NCBI GenBank assembly: GCA_036365515.1
Contig: CM070874.1
Coordinates: 221,820,942 to 221,884,941, forward strand
Reading direction: 5' to 3'
Length of the DNA stretch: 64,000 bases
Source of the DNA: Torymus aiolomorphi
Taxonomy: Eukaryota > Arthropoda > Insecta > Hymenoptera > Torymidae
Notes under the pieces: generated by a model
The model's database searches: none
What the model was told of the DNA's origin: nothing
Seen by the model: the letters and a program-made list of their open reading frames with translations, nothing else
Shown: positions 11,108-21,441 of the stretch, piece by piece
Layout: every line of letters begins with the position of its first letter
Position numbering within the stretch: the stretch's first letter is position 1
Program-made: the position numbers and the translations under genes

Positions 11108-11852
11108 TTGTAACGCGGCAAAATTATAACCCCCTTATTCACCACGTTTAAGCTCGCCCAAAGGGCTATATTTCGCGTCCAAATTTGATCCAACTCAAAT
11201 ATACCCCGAATCTCTGTGAATTTACTCGAGTGACCGAATTTAATTTAATATGGGCGCCAGGCCACGTGAATTGATTTTCACTTCCTGTCCGAGGCTGCTC
11301 TGGGACTCCTTCCTCAAGGGCGGTGGATCACGATTAATCGATCTGGGGCGGTCGCAACCCTCGGCGCAACTCAGCGACAACTCAGCGACAACAACGTGAT
11401 ACACGGCAGCGGATACTTCTCCCCGGTTACCCGTAACTTACTTAACTTTAACGTAATCCATGGTAATACAACACAAACACACAAAAGAAAATTAAATCAG
11501 AACAGGATTCAGCTGCAATTAAATCCTAGTTTATCGTATAATAAATCTTAGTAATACTCTCGACACAAGTCACTTCGCGACGCACAACATGGCCACGCCG
11601 GCCTCGCAGTAAGCCGCGCACACACGAGAGAGAGAAAACGCGCGCCTTTCGCACTAACTTTTGCACCCGTCGTGTCGCTCGCAGACATAAGATTTAGATA
11701 TTCAATTGAAGCTCGGGAGCGGAAAGTAATTGCCACCCGACGATAGCAATTTAACTCTTACCGTCACACGGGCGGTCGTCGTGAGAGAGAGTATCGGTTA
11801 GGTACGCGTCGTACACGCTTTCCTCTTCCGTTTCAACTCCTCCTTGCTTCCC

Positions 11853-11940
<88 letters not shown>

Positions 11941-12526
11941 TGCCGGTAAGTCTGGTCGCTGTCCGTCTCAGCTCCTGCTATTTTGGTTTCTTTATTAACC
12001 GTTTTCGTACTCCTCGGAGTAAAATTTTTTTAGGAAAAGGGACCCCAGACGGCACTCAAGCTCCCAGCCCAAAAACTGGAGGCATTGCGCTCCTTTTTTA
12101 TGTGCCGGGGACCTTATCCTAATACGCTGATGACCTAACCTCACTTCGCCTGTGACACGTACTGAGAGCCGTTAGTTACCATCGCCCACTTCCTGGCCTC
12201 GCCACTACTTCAATCATCGCCAGTGCACTGCACTTCTGCACTTCTGCGCCGCTTTTGCATCATTTGCAGTTGCAACTGCACTTCATTCTCTCGCTGCATC
12301 GACTGCTACCCAGCTCATCATCTCTCGCTGCATCGGCCCACCGCCTGTCCAGTATCTACTGTGAGAAGCAGACTAGCTGTGCATCGTCGTCTGCTAGTAC
12401 ATCTACGGGCTGCAACAGCTGTTTTTTGCCAATGAAAGAAGTGTTTTCGTGAGTCAGCGTTTTTCGTTCTTTGCTTTTGTCACGCGCAGCTCATCTCGTG
12501 CAGCTCAATTGAGAGCTGGCGGGAGC
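11108..12526. other. mixed region: possible LTR remnant, then LINE A 5' leader
   Basis: From TGTAACGCGG at 11108 the base composition changes abruptly. TGTAAC is a common LTR start, and a polyadenylation-like AATAAA lies at about 11540, so 11108 to roughly 11580 could be an LTR remnant; neither its end nor a target duplication was resolved. After the C/CT run (11850-11936), the GC-rich, stop-containing sequence to 12526 is most simply the 5' leader of LINE A. No supported gene. Confidence 0.3.
11850..11936. repeat. (C)n(TC)n microsatellite
   Basis: A run of 14 C followed by more than 30 TC units. Confidence 0.95.
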
Positions 12527-13007
12527 ATGGATAACAGGTGTGTGCTGTGCAAGGAGGTCGGCAAGCGTGCACTTGGAATATGCATAAAATGCATATGACG
12601 AGCCATGCCACTCCAAATGTGCCAATAAGAAGCGGGAGAGACTATGTAATCTCTGCTACAATGCAGAGCAGTCTCTTGCAAAGCAGAAGTTACCATCAAA
12701 AGTAGCCAAACAGACGAGCGCACAGGTGAGCGCCATTAACTCGTCGCAGCGTGGCACGCCAGCAAAGTCTAGCGGGACTCCCCACCGGCTGCCCCTCCCT
12801 GCGTCGACGCCGGCTACACTAACACACTCACGCGCGAGCGGAGCGCACACTACCACTCTTGTCACCAATCCCGCTGTAAAGCCGGTTGCCGTGACGTCGG
12901 CGCCTGCTACGAGGAGAGCGAGTGTCGGACGGCACAGTAGCGAACAGGCGCAGGTGACTAATCGACGATCAACGGCTGGGGATGTCGATGTCGCAGCCGT
13001 CTACCGA
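12527..13007 (+). pseudogene. LINE A ORF1, zinc-finger 5' part (CR1-like), broken
   Basis: The ATG at 12527 opens a Cys-rich N-terminus: C-x2-C at codons 5 and 8, then C-x2-C at codons 19 and 22. An in-frame TGA follows at codon 24 (12596-12598). After a small shift the frame resumes as CHSKC...LCNLC, completing a PHD-like cluster as found in ORF1 of many CR1-clade LINEs. From there it stays open through a Ser/Thr/Pro-rich stretch to about 13007, where the errantivirus begins. The C-terminal end of ORF1 (RQEAAQVSESAPAS then stop) reappears at about 21442-21489. Compared with LINE B (about 1.7 kb of ORF1), roughly 1.1 kb of ORF1 is missing. Confidence 0.7.
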
Positions 13008-15356
13008 ACCTGAATTCTAGACAATATATAAATTATAGCAAATCCAGCCAGACTGTAAACAACTTTATTTAAAATCGAATACCCTGTATTTAACCAATGA
13101 TTTTTTGTATGATTTTGAGAGATGATTTCAAGCTTTTGACTTAGATCGTCAAGACTATCAGATGCGGAAATTATTTCGTGAGGATCTATATGATAAGAAT
13201 TGAATTCTGGCAAAGTTATTTCAGGTATGGTAAGTGCATGTTTTTCTAAAGACGTAAAAGATACATTGATTTTAAATTCATAAATTTCAGATGAGTTTTT
13301 ATGACTTTTCGGTAGAAACACATGTTTTTTCGAACGTCCGCGACAATGTGGTGCAATTTTAAGAATAACTGCTCTTTTAATAGTAAAAGTAGTTTCAAAA
13401 TTAATTCCACACGACAGGGTAATCGTTTCACTATTTTGCGGTAATATATACCAGCTGTACCCATTTTCAAGGGCTAGAATAAAATTGTTATTTAGATCAA
13501 AATATTTTTTTGTGCAATCTGTATCTTGTTTTTCTCTGAGTAAATGAGAATAGCAACTGGATTCTGCCATAAGCGTATGTACTGGATTTACTATTTCACA
13601 TATTTTAACAAAATCTAAAGAAGTACATTTTCCAATATTGGTATTTGTATATTCAGTCGAATCTGAATTCATTGCAATAGGTTTTGGGGAAATATTGTCA
13701 TAGATATAATATTTCGTCCAACCCTTCATGGGTATTGGTGTAAACTTAAAAACATCATACACTGAACCCGTTGGAATTGGCGTATGTATAACGTATACCA
13801 ATCTTTCACCAGATAACATAATATTTATAACGCCAATTTTCATATATAAAATATAATATTTTAATTCTAATGGAAATGGTAGTTCTGTGAAATATAATTT
13901 CTTTTGAATGGTTACTAAACTTTCTATAAAGTTTTTTGGCGTCACTAATTGTGGAGAAATGACTCCTGTTTTCCCACTATTTATTGCTTCAAATACTAAG
14001 TCAGTTATTTCTAACAAATCATCCAAACAAATTTCTACTTCCGCAATAGACTTCATTAAATTTGAATTAAACGAATTTATATTTATTTGAGAACTGCCTT
14101 TTCTTACAATTAATGTTAAGTTTTTAATATCATCTATATGCGTCTTAAATAGCTAATCAAATTGTCTAATTGAGTCTTTTACAATACTTGTCTGATTTTT
14201 CATAAGTGTTGCTATATTAGCTGTGGTATTATAGACGTCGTTAATTTGTTTATTAAGGGGGCTAGACACTTTTTTTCTCTGAAATAAGAAGTCACATTTT
14301 AATACATAAATGTAAACTAATTATTTCATACTTTTTACATATAAAAGTGGATATATTTACCTTACCTTAAAACTTTCTCCGATGGGCCTTTTATATGGTC
14401 CAGAACCATAGTCATCGATGAAACAAGTTTTTTCACTAACCGTAAACTTTGAAATTTTCCTGTGGATGGATTGACTCCAGATTTGAACTAAATTACTCCT
14501 GAATAGTATAATTCTCATATGAGTGCAGGGATTTAGGATTAAATGTCGGAAAAAATTTTTACATCAGAAAAATTATGAAAAAATATAAAAAATTTAAAAA
14601 AATAGAAAAAAAAAACTCTTGAAAAACAGCACAATTTTTTTTTTCTCATTAGATAAAAAATTCCTACACTCATATGAGAATTATACTATTTAGGAGTAAT
14701 TTAGTTCAAATCTGGAGTCAATCCATCCACAGGGAAATTTCAAAGCTTACAGTTAGTGAAAAAACTTGTTACATCGATGACTATGGTTCTGGACTATATA
14801 AAAGGCCCATCGGAGAAAGTTTTAAGGTAAGGTAAATATACCCACTTTTATATGTAAAAAGTATGAAATAATTAGTTTACATTTATGTATTAATATGTGA
14901 CTTCTTATTTCAGAGAAAAAAGGTATCCCCCTTAATAGCCTCGGCGTCGTCGGCTGACATAGTCCCGAATAGAAATTTACTTACACTTCCAACCGCATTT
15001 ATCAATCCTCTTTTCCGCCTATCACTTTTTAATTCAAATAAGGCATTTATCTTTTCTTCTATTTTAACATATCTAATACTTAAGGCGTTTAAAGAAAATT
15101 AATGATTGCAACCAGAATGATTTTCACATAATTCTAACATCGAGTGTATATAATCTTTAATTTGGGTACTATCCTTTCTTAAATCGTGTAAATCTATGTG
15201 GTGTATGGTGGTCCAGACTTCATGGTACATACGAGCTTGAAATAGTTCTTCCCGAAGTATGGGTGTTGTTATATGTTTTATTACATAATGATCTCCATGG
15301 CTATGCCCTTGTACTACACAAACAAAAAGTATTATAGCTATCAGCATCTGAAACAA
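13001..15356 (-). pseudogene. env: errantivirus envelope gene, interrupted
   Basis: The start at 15356 gives a hydrophobic signal-peptide-like N-terminus. Breaks are a TAA at 15099-15101, a 675-bp MITE (14257-14931), a TAG at 14153-14155, and loss of the 3' end at the LINE junction. Between the first stop and the MITE lies a furin-type R-R-K-R (codons at 15009-15020) followed by a hydrophobic, Gly/Ala-rich stretch. This is the cleavage-site and fusion-peptide layout of the baculovirus F-like envelope proteins carried by errantiviruses. The longest open part (14056 to 13001, about 350 aa) is Cys-containing ectodomain and ends in a single hydrophobic membrane segment close to the junction. The assignment rests on position and layout; the copy cannot make an intact protein. 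Confidence 0.8.
14253..14935. mobile_element. 675-bp palindromic MITE in env, TTAA duplication, copy 1
   Basis: TTAA at 14253-14256 and 14932-14935 flanks an element starting GGGGGCTAGACAC and ending with a near complement, GGTATCCCCC. The two halves are inverted copies through the segments CTCCGATGGGCCTTTTATAT and GGATTGACTCCAGATTTGAA, with an AT-rich loop at about 14540-14665. The TTAA duplication points to piggyBac or Kolobok mobilisation. No coding frame. The near-identical copy 2 is at 16712-17395. Confidence 0.9.
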
Positions 15357-15399
15357 ACAATTAATTATTAAAGGGTTTTGTATCGTTTATATGTCTCCT

Positions 15400-16711
15400 G
15401 TGATTCTTGTTTTTAACTTTGTAAGTTATAGTGTATGTGTCAGTGTTTATGTTTGTAATTGTATAAGGTCCCAGCCACGTTTTTGAAAGAGGGGCCTGCT
15501 GTAAATTTTTGACCATTATTCTGTCTCCAATTTTATATAAAGGTGTTGGTTCTTTGCTTCTTGCTGTTACTTCTTGTTCATATTTTTCCTTAATTTTGTT
15601 AAGTTCTCTTTTACCTGTTTTAACAATTCTAAATGATTTTCTTGAAACTCAGTTATATATCTTGCAGCATCTTGAGATTTGAATTCCAGTGTTGGCATTT
15701 TAGTTTCCAAATGACTTTTCTTGAAATACATTGCTTCCGAAGGAGCGAACCCTGTTCCTTTATTTATCATGTTATTAAAAATAAATTGAACTTTCTTCAA
15801 ATGTTGCGACCAAGTTTCAGGTTTATCAGTAATTATTTTCAATTGGTCTTTTATGGTTGCATGTGCTCGTTCTAGAGACCCATTAGATTGAGGATGTCCT
15901 GCTGCTATGACAATTGGTTTAACTTTAAGATGTTTTAGTAAAATTTTCATTATTTCTGATTGAAATCCGGTAGCATTATCCATAATAATTTCAGCAGGGA
16001 TTCCATAAATATATATGTAAATTTCTAAAAGTGCTTCCGCAGTCTCAATAGCTTGTGTTGATTTAGCAGGTATAAGAGTTAACATTTTTGTCAATTGATC
16101 TTGAATAGTTAAGATGTATTTGAAACCTTCCGTTGATGCTGGCAATAGTCCCACGTGGTCTATAGCAATTCTTTCACCTAGTGTCCTAGGAGGATGTATT
16201 AATACTCCATCAGCTTGATTATTATGTTGTGCTCTCTTAGTAAGTTGACAATCTTTACAGCTTTTAATATAATCCTCTATATCTTTCTTCATTTTTTCCC
16301 AATAAAACTTCTGGCTTATTTTTTCATATGTTTTACTTATCCCAAAATGTCCATTTTCGGGTCCATGATAATCTCTTATTATTTTTGCGCGTTCATTTTT
16401 GTCTTTAACTTCCGTTACGGACATTACTATTATTTCAATATTTTTAGTCTCATCAAAATACTTTGTATTTAGATATTTTAACATTCTTACTAATTTTATT
16501 TTAATATTCTCATCTAATTTCCTTAAATCATAACAAACCTTCATAAAGTCTGATGTTAGATGTCCTTTTAATTTTGCAAAAGCTTCCTTGGGCTCAGTCT
16601 CTGCTGCAATAATAATGTCATCATCGTTTCCTTTTGGTCCTATGGTAATTATTGGTAATTTTGTTCTTAATACTTCTTTTAAAGGTTTTAACTGTGTATG
16701 TCTGTACTGCG
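15400..16711 (-). pseudogene. pol: errantivirus pol, integrase part
   Basis: An open frame from the MITE junction (16711) reads an integrase. It has an H-x-H and CKDC zinc-binding motif (HYHGPENGH-like region, then SCKDCQLTK), followed by the catalytic D,D,E core: AIDHVG, then IMDNATGF, then GSLERAHATIK. The long frame closes at 15567, and a neighbouring frame continues with a WLGPYTI motif (GPY/F-type C-terminal module) to about 15400. Integrase inserts the element cDNA. The core Asp, Asp and Glu are all present, but the gene is separated from RNase H by a 675-bp MITE and has a frame change near 15570, so pol as a whole is broken. It lies just upstream of env on the same strand. Confidence 0.85.
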
Positions 16712-17395
16712 TTAAGGGGGCTAGACACATTTTTTCTCTGAAATAAGAAGTCACATTTTAATACATAAATGTAAACTAATTATTTCATACTTTTTACATA
16801 TAAAAGTGGGTATATTTACCTTATCTTAAAACTTTCTCCGATGGGCCTTTTATATGGTCCAGAACCATAGTCATCGATGAAACAAGTTTTTTCACTAACC
16901 GTAAGCTTTGAAATTTTCCTGTGGATGGATTGACTTCAGATTTGAACTAAATTACTCCTGAATAGTATAATTCTCATATGAGTGTAGGGATTTTTTATCT
17001 AATGAGAAAAAAAAAATTGTGCTGTTTTTCAAGAGTTTTTTTTAATTTTTTAAAATTTTTTATATTTTTTCATAATTTTTCTGATGTAAAAATTTTTTCC
17101 GACATTTAATCCTAAATCCCTACACTCATATGAGAATTATACTATTCAGGAGTAATTTAGTTCAAATCCGAAGTCAATCCATCCACAGGAAAATTTCAAA
17201 GCTTACGGTTAGTGAAATAACTTGTTACATCGATGACTATGGTTCTGGACCATATAAAAGGCCCATCGGAGAATGTTTTAAGGTAAGGTAAATATACCCA
17301 CTTTTACATGTAAAAAGTATGAAATAATTAGTTTACATTTATGTATTAAAATGTGACTTCTTATTTTAGAGAAAAAAGGTGTCTAGCCCCCTTAA
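16712..17395. mobile_element. 675-bp palindromic MITE in pol, TTAA duplication, copy 2
   Basis: Flanked by TTAA (16712-16715 and 17392-17395), with ends GGGGGCTAGACAC and GTGTCTAGCCCCC, a perfect 13-bp terminal inverted repeat. Arms match copy 1 (14253-14935) almost base for base. The asymmetric AT-rich loop (about 16990-17120) is the reverse complement of the copy 1 loop, so the two copies sit in opposite orientations. It splits the errantivirus pol between RNase H and integrase. Confidence 0.92.
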
Positions 17396-19627
17396 GTATT
17401 CCTCAAATTCTTCTTCCGGTGTATGTAGGTGATAAACACGTCTTGACAAAGCATCAGCATTAGAATTTAAACTTCCTTTCTTATATTGTATTTCATAATC
17501 ATATTCCTCTAGCTTAAGGCGCCATCTCATAAGCCTTGATGAAGGATCTTTCACATTCATTAACCACTTAAGCGGTTTATGATCTGTAATGATTATAAAA
17601 TGTTTTCCATATAAAAAGTGTCTAAAATGTTTGGTCGCCCAAACAATTGCCAAAAGTTTTTTTCTGTTGTGCTATATCTTGATTCAGCATCATTAAGTGT
17701 ACGGGAAGCATATGCGACTGGCTTATCAAAATTATTTACCTTTTGCGATAAAACTGCTCCCAATGCATAATTACTTGCATCTGTTGTGAGTGTGAACTCC
17801 TTAGTATGATCTGGATAGATCAGGACGGGTTCTCTTATTAGGGCTAGCTTTAATTTTTCGAAGCTTTCTGTTTGCTTGTTAGTCCATTTGAATTCTTCAC
17901 CCCTTTTTTAACAGTTGAGTAAGAGGTTTCGCGATTTTACTAAAGTCTTTAATAAATCTCCTGTAATATCCTGCAAGAGCCAAAAATGATTTTATTTCCT
18001 TAGCATTTTTCGGAGCTGGAAAAGATCGAATTGTTTCAATTTTATTGTCATTTGGCTTAACACCGTCATTTGTAATAATATGACCCAAATATTCTAATTC
18101 TGGTAGAACATATTCACATTTGTCGGGCTGCAGCTTCATGCCAAGCTCCTTTAATCTCTGTAAAAGTAGACTTAAATTTTAATTATGTTCTTCTAGAGTC
18201 CTTCCATAAATAATTATGTCATTTAAATACACAAAACAAATTACTCCAACGAGTCCTCTTAAAACATAATTCATTGCTCGTTGAAAGGTAGCTGGTGCAT
18301 TTTTCAGTCCCATTGGCATCCTTTTGAATTGAAAATGTCCATCAGGAGTTGAGAAAGCAGTCTTTTCTTTTGAATCTTCTTCTAGCATTATTTGGTAAAA
18401 TCCTGAAGCCAAATCAAATGCAGAGAAGTAATATACTCCTCCGAGTCTTTCGAGAATTTCCTCGACATTTGGTATAGGATGATTATCTTGTGGCGTATGT
18501 TCATTTATTTTTCTAAATTCGATCACAACTCGCCATTTTTATCTTCCAGAAGCATCTTTCTTTTTGGAGACTACCCATAAAGGGCTGCCATAAGGGCTAC
18601 AAGATTCCTTAATTATATCCTTTTGCAACATTTCTTTTGTTTGTTTCTTAATCTCTTCTTGATGTTGAGGTGGATATCGATATTGTTTAGTAAAAATTGG
18701 TACAGCTGTATCTAAATTCATTTTATGTGTCAACCCCTTTAAGGTAGGTAATTGGTCACCTGGCAAATAAAAAACATCTGTCAATTTTTCTAAAATATTC
18801 ATTACTTTTTCAGCTTTATTCTGCGGTATATGACTTAGACGTGTATTTTCTTTTAGTAAATTTTTCCTTTCATATTCGTCATTTCTACCTCTGATATTAT
18901 TTATTTTCGGAATTACCTTGTTCTCTTGTAACTTTATTTCCGAAATTTCTATTTGACTCTTAAAAACATGTATATAATCGCCTGTTCCGTTGCAAGTCAC
19001 TAACGTTACCGTTGGTTTATTTTTCACAATTCCAGGTGTTATATTTTCCCCTGTAATAAGAAAATGTTTACCTTTACTAGGTAAATTTTTCATTTGATAG
19101 ATTTTGCTCTCATAAGGTGCCACTTCCATTGGCTTCCCATTTATGGGAATCTCTTTTCCACTGAGAGTCAAAATATTTTTTCTAACGTCGTTCACAGCGT
19201 TGTGTATCTTCATAACATTGATTCCTAATATTCCATCGAAGTCCCCAGGAAAATCATTTCTTGCGACTAAATATTCATCTTTTTTATTTAAAAGAGTTAA
19301 CTTTGCTGTTCCCAAGAAAGATATTTTGTCATTTCCCATAATAATATTTTTGGTGTAATCCTTGCATGGTTCACAATTTTTTAAATCTAGAGCATTATGC
19401 TTTATTATACTGACCTCTGTCCCGGAGTCCACTAATAATTTGATTGTTCGTTTTACTTCGATTGGTCTGACATATATGACTTGTTCATTTCCCCCTGTTG
19501 TTCGTATGAAAACGGGTCGTCTAATTCTTCTTGTGCCTCTTTGGATACATATGGATCGTATTCTTCTTCTGTCTTTTCCTCTAGTGTTATCACTGGAGGT
19601 GGACGATCCTTTTGCTGGTCCTGACAA
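17396..19627 (-). pseudogene. pol: errantivirus pol, protease-RT-RNase H part, inactivated
   Basis: The first long frame (from 19627) has an aspartic protease motif LLVDSGTEVSII, then the start of RT. A TAA at 18539-18541 precedes KWRVV, and RT continues with FSAFDLASGFYQI and FQFKRMPMGLKNAPATFQRAM. The catalytic box reads VYLNDIIIY (18218-18229), where Ty3/gypsy RTs have YxDD, so one metal-binding Asp is Asn. A further TAA lies at 18179-18181, and frameshifts occur near 17,897 (A run) and 17,660. RNase H follows with TDHKPLKWL and NSNADALSR and stops at the MITE. The frame overlaps the end of gag, consistent with frameshift expression. At least two stops and two frameshifts make it non-functional. 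Confidence 0.9.
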
Positions 19628-21060
19628 AAATCCTGTTTCCTTCGAACATCTTGTTGCTTAAAAAAACACCGTTCTTCTGTGTGCCCAGATCGTTTACAAT
19701 GATTGCAAAATAAATCCGACCTCCTTGATTCATGTTTGGCATTTTCAGATTTTTCAAGTTTTCTTTGGTTTCCATCAAAACGACGTTCCTGGATCTTTTT
19801 ACCTGCACGATTGTCTATATTTGCTTGTGACGTTTTTCTGCATAGTTGCCTTTCTTGTATGATAGTTTAAGCGTTAAGTGCTATCGATATAGCTTGCTTC
19901 AATGTCTTTGGGTTTTTATTTTCGACTCGTTCATTTAACTTGTCTGTAAACCGACGATGAATCTCCAAACCCCTTCTTCTTCTTCTCTTTCCTGAGAAAA
20001 TGTTGCTTTTGCTGGATCTGTTTTGTCCCCAGCAGCTTTCATTACATTTCTATGCACATCCAAAAATCTTCTTGCGTATGCAGATACTGTTTCTCCGTAG
20101 TTCTGTAAAATCTTTTTCCTTTGCCCTTTTAAATAAGTATAAGGCGTATCTTGAATATTGTAATAATGATGTAGTAACTCCTTTATATCTTACCAACTGT
20201 CAGCCTCCTGTGATGCTATAAGATCCTTAGCTTGTCCTATAATTTTACTGGCGATAATCATTCGTAAAACACATTTTTTATCTAACCAATTATTCATTTG
20301 GTTCAATGCGCCTTACACTTCTCTTAAAAATATTCTGACGTTCCCAGAACCATCAAAATTCGAAACCCAAGATATGACGTCTTTAGGTCTTAAAATTCTT
20401 TCTGTCTGCGCAAGCGGCGCGCTTGAAACAGGTACACTTGATGCTGACGCAGTCGGTGATATGACACTCGCTACAGTCGCCGGCAAAACTTTTGATGAGG
20501 CGGCGATTAATAAGCAGCCACATTCTTCCAACCGTTTTCTTGTTTCGTCCGCTAACATCCTTTTCCTATGTATTTCCTCTTCTAAGGCCAATAAATCTTC
20601 TTTTGGAAAATGATGTTCCGTTTGCTTTGGGAGAATTCCAAATTTCTTCTTATGTGCTTCTTTCTCTTCATGCGCCATTAGGCTGTAATCCTGAGTTTCA
20701 CTTGTGTTTTCACTTAAATTTTCTAGGCTACGTGCAAGGGCTCCTAGTTTTCTCAGCATTATCTTCGGTTTAATTTCTTCTGACTTGTTAATAAGAGCCG
20801 TATAAAATTCGTCAGAATTATAGGAGTATACACTTGATTCACTGCTATTTTCACTGTTATAATGCGAAGGTGTAGTGCGGTAAATATAATCGAAAGCACT
20901 AACCTTATTTTCTGCAGTGTAGTCATCCAGTATAGACCCCTTGAGTCCTTCTGTTCTGTGGTATTCCTTTTCCAAGGAAAAAAAAAACGATTCTCCGTGT
21001 CCAGAATTTCGTTTCCACAATCTTCGAAACCGCTCTCGATTTCTTGAGTGCCTACCCCAC
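19449..21060 (-). pseudogene. gag: errantivirus gag, degenerate
   Basis: A minus-strand frame of about 250 aa (21060-20313) is followed, after a TAA, by capsid-like sequence in the same frame (MNNWLDKKCVLRMIIASKI region). Another TAA occurs near 20190, and a frameshift near 19,975. The nucleocapsid end contains one CCHC zinc knuckle, CNHCKRSGHTEERC (19667-19707). The gag frame then runs past the start of pol to its own stop at about 19449, so gag and pol overlap. The upstream frame begins at a non-ATG codon right after a stop, so the true start is unclear. The product would form the virus-like particle and bind RNA; this copy is not translatable as one protein. Confidence 0.75.
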
Positions 21061-21079
21061 ACTTAGCACCAAAATATGT

Positions 21080-21434
21080 CGTAAATTCAACTTAAAATGT
21101 TGTAAAGATAACTTAAACAATGTATAGGCACAGACTCTAGGGCTGGAAGAAAAATACTTTATTAAGAGCAAAGCTTACACAGGCAGCGTGACGGCTTACT
21201 GAACTTACGGACCAGCGCAGTGGTCCTTCTTATACATGCAGAAAAAATAGAAAACGTGCTTACAACAATTAACAATGGCATATCGATCGGTCGTCGACCG
21301 CGCGATACTGCTCACAGGCCTGTAAAACGATACATTAGCATTCTCAGTTGCGAACGCGCTCGCAACTGCAACCGATCAATAAATCAATAAATTCTTAATT
21401 TCGATGTTCTTCTCATTTTGCCTGACAAACAATA
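21080..21434 (-). repeat. errantivirus 5' LTR and leader (approximate)
   Basis: Read on the minus strand this segment has a TATA-like TGTATAAGAAGG near 21230, and a polyadenylation signal AATAAAG near 21160 followed by a GT-rich stretch. It directly precedes gag and adjoins LINE DNA on the other side. The exact LTR edges cannot be confirmed because the partner LTR is missing. The sequence after it (TTTTGGTGCTAAGTGTGGGG) occupies the primer-binding position, but I cannot assign a tRNA. Confidence 0.5.
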
Positions 21435-21441
21435 CTACCGA

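Larger units (their letters stand above)
13008..21434 (-). mobile_element. degenerate errantivirus (Ty3/gypsy with env), one LTR, inside LINE A
   Basis: On the minus strand the order is LTR-like leader, gag, pol (protease, RT, RNase H, integrase), env, as in insect errantiviruses. It interrupts LINE A. A leader/LTR is visible at the 5' end (about 21080-21434), but env runs straight into LINE DNA at 13001-13007, so the 3' LTR is absent. CTACCGA occurs at both junctions (13001-13007 and 21435-21441). Since about 1.1 kb of LINE ORF1 is also missing, I infer one deletion that removed the 3' LTR and adjacent LINE sequence. Two TTAA-type MITEs sit inside. All genes carry stops or frameshifts, so the copy is inactive. 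Confidence 0.85.

Noticed and set aside
13001..13007. CTACCGA as a simple target site duplication of the errantivirus
   Set aside because: The host LINE is missing about 1.1 kb at the junction and the 3' LTR is gone, so a clean insertion cannot be claimed; chance or microhomology fits equally.
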